Origin: SXOA01 sp051004015
GTDB taxonomy: Bacteria; Planctomycetota; Planctomycetia; Pirellulales; Pirellulaceae
Length of the DNA stretch: 23,729 nt
Assembly: GCA_051004015.1 (NCBI GenBank)
Contig: JBPCKT010000044.1
Span: 1-23,729, forward strand
Direction: 5' to 3'
Shown one piece after another: positions 1-5,763 of this stretch (its first letter is position 1; every line of letters starts with the position of its first letter). The position numbers and the translations under genes were made by a program. The notes beneath the pieces are model-generated. The model searched no databases and had not been told where the DNA came from. It saw nothing but the letters and a program-made list of their open reading frames with translations.

Positions 1-62
1 TCCTGCACACTCCAAGGTTCTGCAAGTCCCAAGATCTGCTGATACAATTCGATATCCCGCAT
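1..62 (-). CDS. Partial ISL3-family-like transposase (N-terminus only)
   Basis: A minus-strand reading frame starts with ATG at 62 and runs off the left edge of the window. Its twenty visible residues begin MRDIELYQQILGL and end near EPWSVQ, which resembles the N-terminus of ISL3-family transposases as I remember it (the MRDxELYxxxLGL type). A very good Shine-Dalgarno (AAGGGAGG, 77-84 on the minus strand) sits about eight bases before the ATG, so the start is well supported. Only about 9% or less of a normal transposase is visible, so the family call rests on a short stretch. The gene would encode the enzyme that moves the insertion sequence whose end lies to the right of it. Confidence 0.55.
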   Translation of the reverse strand, partial: MRDIELYQQILGLAEPWSVQ

Positions 63-130
63 CGGCTACACCTCCCTTGGGCAGCCGTTTTAGCCCCGAA
101 TCCACCCACGGAAAAGCCGGAAGGACCAAA
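1..130. mobile_element. Right-hand end of an insertion sequence (ISL3-like), boundary uncertain
   Basis: The transposase start at 62 is followed by a short leader (63-~130) of the kind found between an IS terminus and its transposase gene. A GC-rich stretch around 96-130 (CCCACGGAAAAGCCGG within it) is a plausible terminal inverted repeat, but the other end of the element lies outside the window, so neither the inverted repeat nor a target-site duplication can be confirmed. The stretch from about 130 to 219 holds nothing I recognise except the leader of the next gene. Confidence 0.4.
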
Positions 131-219
131 AGATTGACGTTGCTGATGCCAAGCTTTAGGATCTAGCTTCCGTTCGTGCGTCGTGTGCTCTTTAAGGCCT
201 CTCTATTGAAAGGGAAAAA

Positions 220-669
220 ATGAAGTCCTGCAAAGCCTTTACGATGGTCATCACCCTCGGCGTTACCTTGCTCTTCATTTCCCAGGCAGCACTCGGAGCC
301 CCCACTGCATCGTGGTGTTCTTTCATTCAATATGTTAACCAGAGTGAGGGGAATTATTTTCAGCCCGAAGACCGATTGGGGGCATTGATAGCGGGGGAAT
401 GTAGAGTCCCAGAAGGTGAAGCTGGCGTCATTTTTCAGCTCGCTGCCAAGATTGTCGAGGGAAATGAGGGGGCACCTGTTGCGGATGCGCACGACACTCA
501 GTACGTTGCACCGGCTGGTGTTGATTTCGCAACCGTCGAATTCGGGTACTGGACAAACAGTATGACTTACACGCCGACTTACACGGTCATCGCCACGATT
601 TATTACTACGACGACGATTTCAACAAGATTGTTTTGGCAAGCAATTCGGCAATGTGGTCCACGGATTGA
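220..669 (+). CDS. Small secreted hypothetical protein
   Basis: This 149-residue protein begins with a clear Sec signal peptide: MKSCK, then a hydrophobic run to about residue 25, with a likely AxA-type cleavage near ALGAPTA (residues 24-30). The mature part is acidic and rich in Tyr, Thr, Val and aromatics, for example the stretch around residues 108-135, which suggests a compact beta-sheet domain. No catalytic motif is recognisable and I cannot assign a family. The start is supported by a purine-rich AAAGGGA just upstream. It lies between the IS end and another secreted protein, in DNA that is AT-richer than the rest of the window, so it may be acquired accessory material. Confidence 0.7.
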   Translation: MKSCKAFTMVITLGVTLLFISQAALGAPTASWCSFIQYVNQSEGNYFQPEDRLGALIAGECRVPEGEAGVIFQLAAKIVEGNEGAPVADAHDTQYVAPAGVDFATVEFGYWTNSMTYTPTYTVIATIYYYDDDFNKIVLASNSAMWSTD

Positions 670-728
670 ATCATGTCAGTCAAGGGTCGAAGACTCGTTT
701 CCTCTCTATGCGTGCTGGAGTAGATATC

Positions 729-1364
729 ATGCAACGAACAATTGTGTGGTTTTGGGCTCAAATCGTCGTCGTTTCCATTGCGACGTGCGGTTCATTTGAA
801 TTGGCGAGTTCGCAGGAGCCACCAATAACACCGCCCCTCCGCGGGCTTGTGGATTTGCTTCAGGGGCGAGGTGTGATGGAAGATCTTGACATTGTCGATT
901 TTCAAAAGGAGAAAATCGAGAAGGTACTCGCTGAACGCCGCGGCGTAACAGGGGCTTTTGGAGCTACGTTGGATGCAGCCCCGCTTGAAAAGCGAAAGGA
1001 TCTCTTGGCAAGTTTTAGGGCGGCACTCGACAAGGCGGACAACGATGTGGCGGAGTCGCTATTGCCTGCTCAAATTGAGCGCCTCAAGCAGATACGCTTT
1101 CAGTTGATCGCAAGAAATGACGCTACGACATACGGCTTGAAGAACAAGCAGCTTGCATTAGCACTCGAATTGACCGAGGTACAAAAAGCGGAGATTGACG
1201 CTAAGGCTGCAGACGTCAACAAGACCGTGGAAGAGAAACTGAAGAAGCTCAAGGCAGAAATTGCCAAGGTCAAATCCGATGCGAGGGAGGAATTGATAAA
1301 GGTCTTGACGCCAGTGCAACGAAAAAAGTACACGGAACTATACGGTAGGCCATTTGAAGAGTGA
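729..1364 (+). CDS. Secreted helical protein with LTxxQ motifs (Spy/CpxP-like)
   Basis: The preferred start is the ATG at 729, giving 211 residues with a hydrophobic leader MQRTIVWFWAQIVVV. The in-frame ATG at 654 would add 25 residues without signal character and overlap the preceding gene. The mature protein is mostly charged alpha helix. It carries LTEVQ at residues 148-152, LTPVQ at 193-197 and a related LLPAQ at about 111-115, each followed by basic helical sequence. LTxxQ repeats are the hallmark of the Spy/CpxP fold, periplasmic helical proteins linked to envelope stress, and similar proteins are abundant in planctomycetes. The assignment is to fold, not to a proven chaperone role. A Cys at residue 20 is not in a convincing lipobox. 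The gene lies 59 bases downstream of the previous one on the same strand. Confidence 0.72.
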   Translation: MQRTIVWFWAQIVVVSIATCGSFELASSQEPPITPPLRGLVDLLQGRGVMEDLDIVDFQKEKIEKVLAERRGVTGAFGATLDAAPLEKRKDLLASFRAALDKADNDVAESLLPAQIERLKQIRFQLIARNDATTYGLKNKQLALALELTEVQKAEIDAKAADVNKTVEEKLKKLKAEIAKVKSDAREELIKVLTPVQRKKYTELYGRPFEE

Positions 1365-1416
1365 CGGCAAGATAGCTCAACTTAAACGCATCTCAAGCTT
1401 GTGTAGGAATCACTGT

Positions 1417-3099
1417 CTAACTCACTTGTCCGCGCAATCTTTCGAGAATCACCCGCAGCCGCTGGCGGTAGTATTTCAGCCCCGGGAAGAAAAAGCAGGC
1501 GGCTGAGACCGTGCCGAAGATCAGGTGGGCGTAGTCGGGAAAAACCGCCATCAATCCAGCGGTGATAAACAGCGCGAAGGCCTGAAGGTAAAACTGGCCG
1601 GAAAGGATGCCCGCTTTCACCAGGAAGCCCATGCCGTTGACCAGGCCCAGGACGGGCGAAAGCTTGAGCACCGGTAGGCCCAACCAGGCTTCCAGCGGAA
1701 ACAGGAGCGCGACGCAGACCATGCTGCCGGCCCAGACATGGGCAAGCTGCCGCTCGACAAACGTCACCGGCCCCATCCGCCGGCGGAGCACCCAGAACAC
1801 CGCGGCCCAGGTCCCCAGGCCGGCGGTCCAGAGCAGGAAGTAGTGCAGCCGGTTTTCATCCTTGAACCAATAGAGCGCATTGGTCGCCAGGCAGGCCACA
1901 AACAGCACCAGGCTATGCCACATCCAGAGCAGGCCCCAGTTTTCCAGCACGCTGGCGTGATGCGTCTCCCGCAGCCAGAGGGAGATGATTTGCGTGAAGC
2001 GTCCGCTGCGGGCGGAGATGCTCTCGTTGTTCAGGTAGGCTTCCAAATCCGCGGCCAGCAGCGCGGCGGAGGCGTACCGCAGGTCCATCGGCTTTTGCAG
2101 GCAGCGGAGGGCGATCATCTCCAGGTCGGCGTCCGCCTTGGGATTGAGCATCCGCGGCGGCACCGGGTCCTGCTCCAGGACCATCAGTACGATATCGACC
2201 GGCGAAGCCGCCTGGAACGGCGGGCGGCCGGTGAGCATGTGATAGAGCACGACCCCCAGGCTGTAGACGTCGCTGGCCGGCCCCACCTGCCCCCGGTTTC
2301 CCACCGCTTGCTCCGGCGACATGTACGCCGGCGTTCCCAGAATCGCCCCCGTCTTGGTCAGGCTCGGGGCGTCGGTGATCTGCTTCGCCAGGCCAAAATC
2401 CGTAATGTGCGGCCAGCCATTTTCGTCGAGCAGGATGTTGCTGGGTTTGATGTCGCGGTGCAGCACGCCCCGGGTGTGGGCGAAATGGATGCCGCGGGCG
2501 ACGGCAGCCAGGATGGTGGCCGCCTCCTTTGCCGGCAACGGCCCCAGCGCCAGCCGCTGGGCCAGCGTGGTGCCCGCGATGTGCTTCATCGTGAAATAAG
2601 GGCGTCCACTCTCCTGGCCGACCTCGTACACGGGCACAATCGCCGGATGGTCCAGCTTCGCAGCCGCCTGAGCTTCCGCCTGGAACCGCTCGAGGTCCGC
2701 AGCGGATGCCAGATTGCCCCTGAGCACCATTTTGAGCGCGACTTCGCGGGCCAGGCTCAGTTGCTTCGCTCGATAGACGACACCCATTCCGCCCCGGCCG
2801 AGCTCTTGAATGAGCTCGTAATCCCCAAACCGGGCCGGCAAATTCAGCGTTCCGCTGGGGAAGTCGCTCTGCGCGGGAATCGTCTCGGCAATGCTGCCGC
2901 TCCCCGCCGCCTGGGCAATCAACACCGCCCCCCAGAGCTCCCGCAGCTCCGCGGCGAACTCCGGCTGCAGCCGGCATTGCTCTTCCAGTACCACATGCTC
3001 ACCCCGCTGCACCCGGTCCGTGAGCTGCGTCAGGAGGGCTGCGAAGCGCTCGTCGTGCTCCGCTGCCGCGGTTTCGGAAGTCGAAGGAAAGGTTGCCAC
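1417..3099 (-). CDS. Membrane-anchored Ser/Thr protein kinase (Hanks type)
   Basis: This 560-residue protein has a complete eukaryotic-type kinase domain at about residues 94-355. Visible are the glycine loop GRGGMGVVY (101-109), the ATP-anchoring Lys in ALK (K123), the catalytic loop HRDIKPSN (D216, N221), DFG (D234), and the activation-segment SPE (261-263). Residues 10-65 form the N-terminal helical extension often seen on planctomycete kinases. The C-terminal 170 residues contain about six hydrophobic helices (roughly 391-409, 418-436, 455-472, 480-500, 501-520, 524-540), so the kinase domain is tethered to the inner membrane with no extracellular sensor domain. The start is GTG at 3099. 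No Shine-Dalgarno is seen, but TAGTAT lies exactly six bases before it. Substrates are unknown. It is divergent from the deiodinase-like selenoprotein gene. Confidence 0.95.
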   Translation of the reverse strand: MATFPSTSETAAAEHDERFAALLTQLTDRVQRGEHVVLEEQCRLQPEFAAELRELWGAVLIAQAAGSGSIAETIPAQSDFPSGTLNLPARFGDYELIQELGRGGMGVVYRAKQLSLAREVALKMVLRGNLASAADLERFQAEAQAAAKLDHPAIVPVYEVGQESGRPYFTMKHIAGTTLAQRLALGPLPAKEAATILAAVARGIHFAHTRGVLHRDIKPSNILLDENGWPHITDFGLAKQITDAPSLTKTGAILGTPAYMSPEQAVGNRGQVGPASDVYSLGVVLYHMLTGRPPFQAASPVDIVLMVLEQDPVPPRMLNPKADADLEMIALRCLQKPMDLRYASAALLAADLEAYLNNESISARSGRFTQIISLWLRETHHASVLENWGLLWMWHSLVLFVACLATNALYWFKDENRLHYFLLWTAGLGTWAAVFWVLRRRMGPVTFVERQLAHVWAGSMVCVALLFPLEAWLGLPVLKLSPVLGLVNGMGFLVKAGILSGQFYLQAFALFITAGLMAVFPDYAHLIFGTVSAACFFFPGLKYYRQRLRVILERLRGQVS

Positions 3100-3105
3100 C
3101 GCTTC

Positions 3106-3111
3106 ATACTA
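3106..3111 (-). promoter_or_regulatory. -10 box for a probably leaderless kinase transcript
   Basis: On the minus strand TAGTAT is followed by exactly six bases (GAAGCG) and then the GTG start codon at 3099. That places the expected transcription start on the start codon itself. A weak -35 candidate, TTTCCA (3130-3135, minus strand), lies 18 bases upstream. No Shine-Dalgarno is present. Confidence 0.45.
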
Positions 3112-3162
3112 GCCAAAGGGGGGAACTGCTGGAAACGGGTGCAAATTGCCGCTGCAGTGAGC

Positions 3163-3168
3163 TAAACT
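3163..3168 (+). promoter_or_regulatory. -10 box for a probably leaderless deiodinase-like transcript
   Basis: TAAACT is followed by six bases (ACGGAT) and the ATG at 3175, the spacing expected if transcription starts on the A of the ATG. No convincing -35 box or Shine-Dalgarno is visible. It mirrors the arrangement of the divergent kinase gene 50-odd bases away. Confidence 0.4.
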
Positions 3169-3174
3169 ACGGAT

Positions 3175-4494
3175 ATGTACATCACCTCCTCCCCATCCGT
3201 GTCTGCGAGACGAGTCATGTTCTCAATTTGGTTGAAATACTTTGGGAGCATCGTGCTATTGGGCGCACTGCTCCCGGCAGCATTGTTTGGCCAGGAAGCG
3301 AAAACGCCTTCCTCGAGCGAAGCCGCGGCAATTGCCGGCGCGGACCCGGCCAACTTGGCGGACATTGTGGAGAAGCTCACTCCCGAGAATCGCAAGGCAT
3401 TCGGCGAAATGCTGGCGAAGGACTGGCAGGACCGCCGCCCGGAATGGGTGGAGATGCTCATCGCCCTATTGAAGCGCGAGCAAATCAATTTGGGAGTCGG
3501 CTGGTTCCAGCCCGGCGTCCCCAAGTATGACTGGAAATGGCTCTCGGGAACACTGGATGCCAACAAGGACGGCCTGATTGCCAAGGACGAGTTGCCCAAG
3601 GACGCGCCGTACGCGGAGTTGCTGTATTCCCGCCTGGACCGCGACGGCGATGGCGAGCTGCGCTCAGCGGACTTCGACTTTTTCTGCCGCCAACCCCCCA
3701 CGACGCCCCAGATGCTGAGCAGGTTCTTGTCCGCAGTTCTGGATGCCGATTCGAATGGGCGGATCACTCCCGAAGAGATGCAGAACTGGCTCAAAGGAGC
3801 GGACAAAGAGAAGGCCGGCTTTCTTACGCTGGATGACCTGAATGAGGACTTCAACCGAGCGATGGCGGATCTGAACAGCGGAGGTGAGGACATGCCTGGC
3901 CCCGATAAGATGCTGTCGATGTTTTTTCGCGGGGAGTTGGGTGCCTGGGGAGCGGGGCCTAAGCAAGGTGAGGAGGAAGCTCCTGATTTCACACTCCCCA
4001 CCCACGATGGAAAGGAGACCATCACCCTCTCCAAGTCGCGAGGCAAGCCGGTCATTCTCATTTTCGGCAGCTTCACGTGAGGGCCCTTTCGATCCCAGGC
4101 TGGGATCCTCGACAAGCTGTACGCCCGCTACAAAGATCAGGTGGATGTCTATGCCGTCTACATTCGCGAAGCCCATCCGGCCGATGGCTGGAAGATGAGC
4201 GGAAACGACCGCGTCGGCGTGACTATTGAACAGCCCAAGACACTCGAAGCCCGCAATCTTGTGGCGAGTAAGTGCTGCCAGGCGCTGCATCTGACGATGC
4301 CCCTGCTCGTGGATACGATCGACGATCAGGTGAATCGCGCCTACAGCGGCTTTCCCGACCGTCTCTATCTGATCGATCGCCAGGGAAAGGTCGCGTACAA
4401 GGGAGGCCGGGGGCCGTTCGGTTACAAGCCGCGGCAGTTGGAGCAGAGCCTGCTGCTGATGCTGATGGAAGAGAAGATGACCAAAGGCAAGTAG
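3175..4494 (+). CDS. EF-hand/deiodinase-like selenoprotein with in-frame UGA (Sec302)
   Basis: Read through the TGA at 4078-4080, this is one uninterrupted 439-residue frame ending at TAG 4492-4494. The N-terminus is a signal peptide or anchor (hydrophobic residues 17-39). Three EF-hand loops follow: residues 128-139 (DANKDGLIAKDE), 155-166 (DRDGDGELRSAD) and 190-201 (DADSNGRITPEE), plus a degenerate one at about 210-221. The C-terminal 170 residues are a thioredoxin-fold domain matching iodothyronine deiodinases: ILIFGSFT-U-GPFR at the active site (vertebrate enzymes have NFGSCTUPPF), YIREAHPADGW (vertebrate YIEEAHxSDGW), the VDT and DRLYLID strands, and YKGGRGPFGY. Sec is therefore expected at residue 302, and a SECIS-like hairpin follows the UGA. 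An SKCC pair lies at residues 363-366. ATG 3217 is an alternative start. The substrate is unknown; a thiol/selenol redox role outside the cytoplasm is an inference. A Cys-to-stop mutation is the main alternative. Confidence 0.85.
4078..4112 (+). promoter_or_regulatory. Bacterial SECIS-like hairpin directing Sec insertion at UGA 4078-4080
   Basis: Starting 10 bases after the UGA, GATCCCA (4091-4097) pairs perfectly with TGGGATC (4101-4107) around the loop GGC (4098-4100). If the closing A-U opens, the loop is AGGCU, close to the AGGUCU loop of E. coli fdhF. Two further pairs (4089-4090 with 4111-4112) form past a small bulge. The apical loop begins with G and lies 17 bases after the UGA, within the window usually given for bacterial SECIS elements (about 16-37). 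The hairpin lies inside the coding region, as bacterial SECIS elements do. Confidence 0.75.
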
Positions 4495-4552
4495 GATGGT
4501 TTCTCCAGACGTTCGGAACCGCACTGGACGGGCGAGGGCGCCGATCCTACTT
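4489..4552. repeat. Long palindromic element spanning both convergent stop codons
   Basis: AAGTAGGAT (4489-4497) is the exact inverse complement of ATCCTACTT (4544-4552). Nested inside are TCCAG (4504-4508) and CTGGA (4524-4528). The left arm contains the stop codon of the deiodinase-like gene and the right arm the stop codon of the sialidase-like gene, so both genes end in AAG-TAG-GAT. It may act as a bidirectional terminator, or be a REP-like mobile palindrome that inserted at the gene ends. Confidence 0.65.
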
Positions 4553-5716
4553 CACCGTCATTCGCACCACCCAGACGCTGTTAGTTTCCCCAGAGCCCTT
4601 GGGAATGGCGCTCCAGCCGCGGGCGAGACGATCGTAGATACAGAGGACGTGCGTGTCGTCGAGACGGAGGAGCTCGGTGTATGCGGAAGTGCCGCTGGCA
4701 GGATTTGGGATCGCGTCTTTCTCCTGACAAGCGTTGTGATGGGCCAGTAGGTCCACCCTCTGCCAGTCCTTCCCACTGCCGTCGGTATTGAACCAGGCAT
4801 ACAGCCCGGGACGACCGCCGGAGAGGACGAGTGTGCCACTCGGCAGGGCGGCCAGGGCGGGTTGCACCGAGCCGACGCCGGCTGGCAAGTTTTGCGGCTT
4901 GCTCCAGGTCTTGCCGTCGTCGCCCGAGATCGTCTGGCCGTATGACACGTTGGAAGCCAGCCGGAAAACGCACATCAGGCGGCCATCCTTGAGGCGGCAG
5001 GTGGCGGATTCGCACGGCCCTTCCGCACCCGGCAGCGGGCAGGTCTCGTCGGCGAGGACCGCGCGGACCTTCCAAGCCACTCCATTCTGGGACTCAGCCG
5101 CGACCAGGCTGTACCGCTTGGTGTCCTTGAAGTAACCGTACAGCATCGCCAGGTGGCCGTCCTTGATTTCCACCGTGTTGCCGTTGAACACGAACCCTGA
5201 CAGGCCGAGCTGTGGCGAGAAAGACTTGTCCGGTCTCGGCCAACCCGTGATAGTCAGACCCTCGATCATCTCCTTCGCCTCCCGTTTCCCTTTCGGCACG
5301 AGCTGGTATGGGGCGCTCATCACGCCTGCCCCCTTGGGCCGCAGGTAGTACGGAATCAAGAGCTGGTCGCCGCTTGGCAACCGCAGGGCGGCATCGCTGT
5401 AGAGGCCGATTTTCGGTTCGCTCCAGGTCAGTCCGCCGTCTGCGGACCAGCAGAGCGCTGCGGTCGCTTTCTCCACATGGTCGTCGTGGTAGTTGCTCAT
5501 CACCGCCAGCAGTTCGCCGCCGGCCAGTTGCGTCATGGTGGGGAACCAGCAGTACCCCTCGCTCCGCAACACCAGCACCGGGGCGGATAGCGTCACTTCG
5601 AGCTCGCCGACCTTGTCGGTGCGGACGTCCTTCCAGTCCGCGGCGACAGCGGTAGAAGCAACTGCAAGAAGCAGACAAATCAACGCGTAAATATGGCCGC
5701 TCGTCCGAGAAACCAT
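4547..5716 (-). CDS. Secreted sialidase-like (Asp-box) six-bladed propeller protein
   Basis: The start is ATG 5716, preceded by a strong GGGGTGA Shine-Dalgarno. The longer frame up to 5941 would run through the neighbouring gene and a hairpin. The product has 389 residues with a Sec signal peptide (hydrophobic 9-25, AVAA cleavage region). Two good Asp-box motifs, SADGGLTW (91-98) and SGDDGKTW (264-271), and repeated beta-strand pairs place it in the sialidase/BNR superfamily. I do not see the arginine triad and Tyr/Glu set well enough to claim sialidase activity; planctomycetes carry many such proteins, some probably acting on sulfated or acetylated glycans. It lies 47 bases downstream of the NHL-type gene on the same strand and probably shares its transcript. 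Confidence 0.85.
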   Translation of the reverse strand: MVSRTSGHIYALICLLLAVASTAVAADWKDVRTDKVGELEVTLSAPVLVLRSEGYCWFPTMTQLAGGELLAVMSNYHDDHVEKATAALCWSADGGLTWSEPKIGLYSDAALRLPSGDQLLIPYYLRPKGAGVMSAPYQLVPKGKREAKEMIEGLTITGWPRPDKSFSPQLGLSGFVFNGNTVEIKDGHLAMLYGYFKDTKRYSLVAAESQNGVAWKVRAVLADETCPLPGAEGPCESATCRLKDGRLMCVFRLASNVSYGQTISGDDGKTWSKPQNLPAGVGSVQPALAALPSGTLVLSGGRPGLYAWFNTDGSGKDWQRVDLLAHHNACQEKDAIPNPASGTSAYTELLRLDDTHVLCIYDRLARGWSAIPKGSGETNSVWVVRMTVK

Positions 5717-5734
5717 GGAATCACCCCGATAGTG

Positions 5735-5752
5735 AACCGGCTGAAGCCGGTT
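5735..5752. repeat. Short REP-like hairpin between co-directional genes
   Basis: AACCGGC (5735-5741) and GCCGGTT (5746-5752) form a perfect seven-base stem with a TGAA loop. It occupies the 47-base gap between the NHL-type gene and the sialidase-like gene. Similar GGCTTCAGCC palindromes are common as dispersed intergenic repeats. It has no T-run, so it is more likely a REP element or mRNA stabiliser than a terminator. Confidence 0.55.
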
Positions 5753-5763
5753 ACTACAAACGG

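Noticed and set aside
1738..3165. 475-residue plus-strand open frame
   Set aside because: It lies fully antisense to the kinase gene, is rich in Arg/Gln/His/Pro as expected of GC-rich shadow frames, and has no motif, while the opposite strand has a complete kinase domain.
4060..4120. Frameshift or two separate genes at the TGA
   Set aside because: The frame before 4078 and after 4080 is the same, no base needs to be added or removed, and the following residues continue the deiodinase domain without a start codon or Shine-Dalgarno. A frameshift or new gene does not explain this as well as UGA recoding.
3162..4524. Two minus-strand open frames over the deiodinase-like gene
   Set aside because: They are antisense shadows. 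The sense strand carries EF-hand and deiodinase motifs throughout; the antisense products show none.
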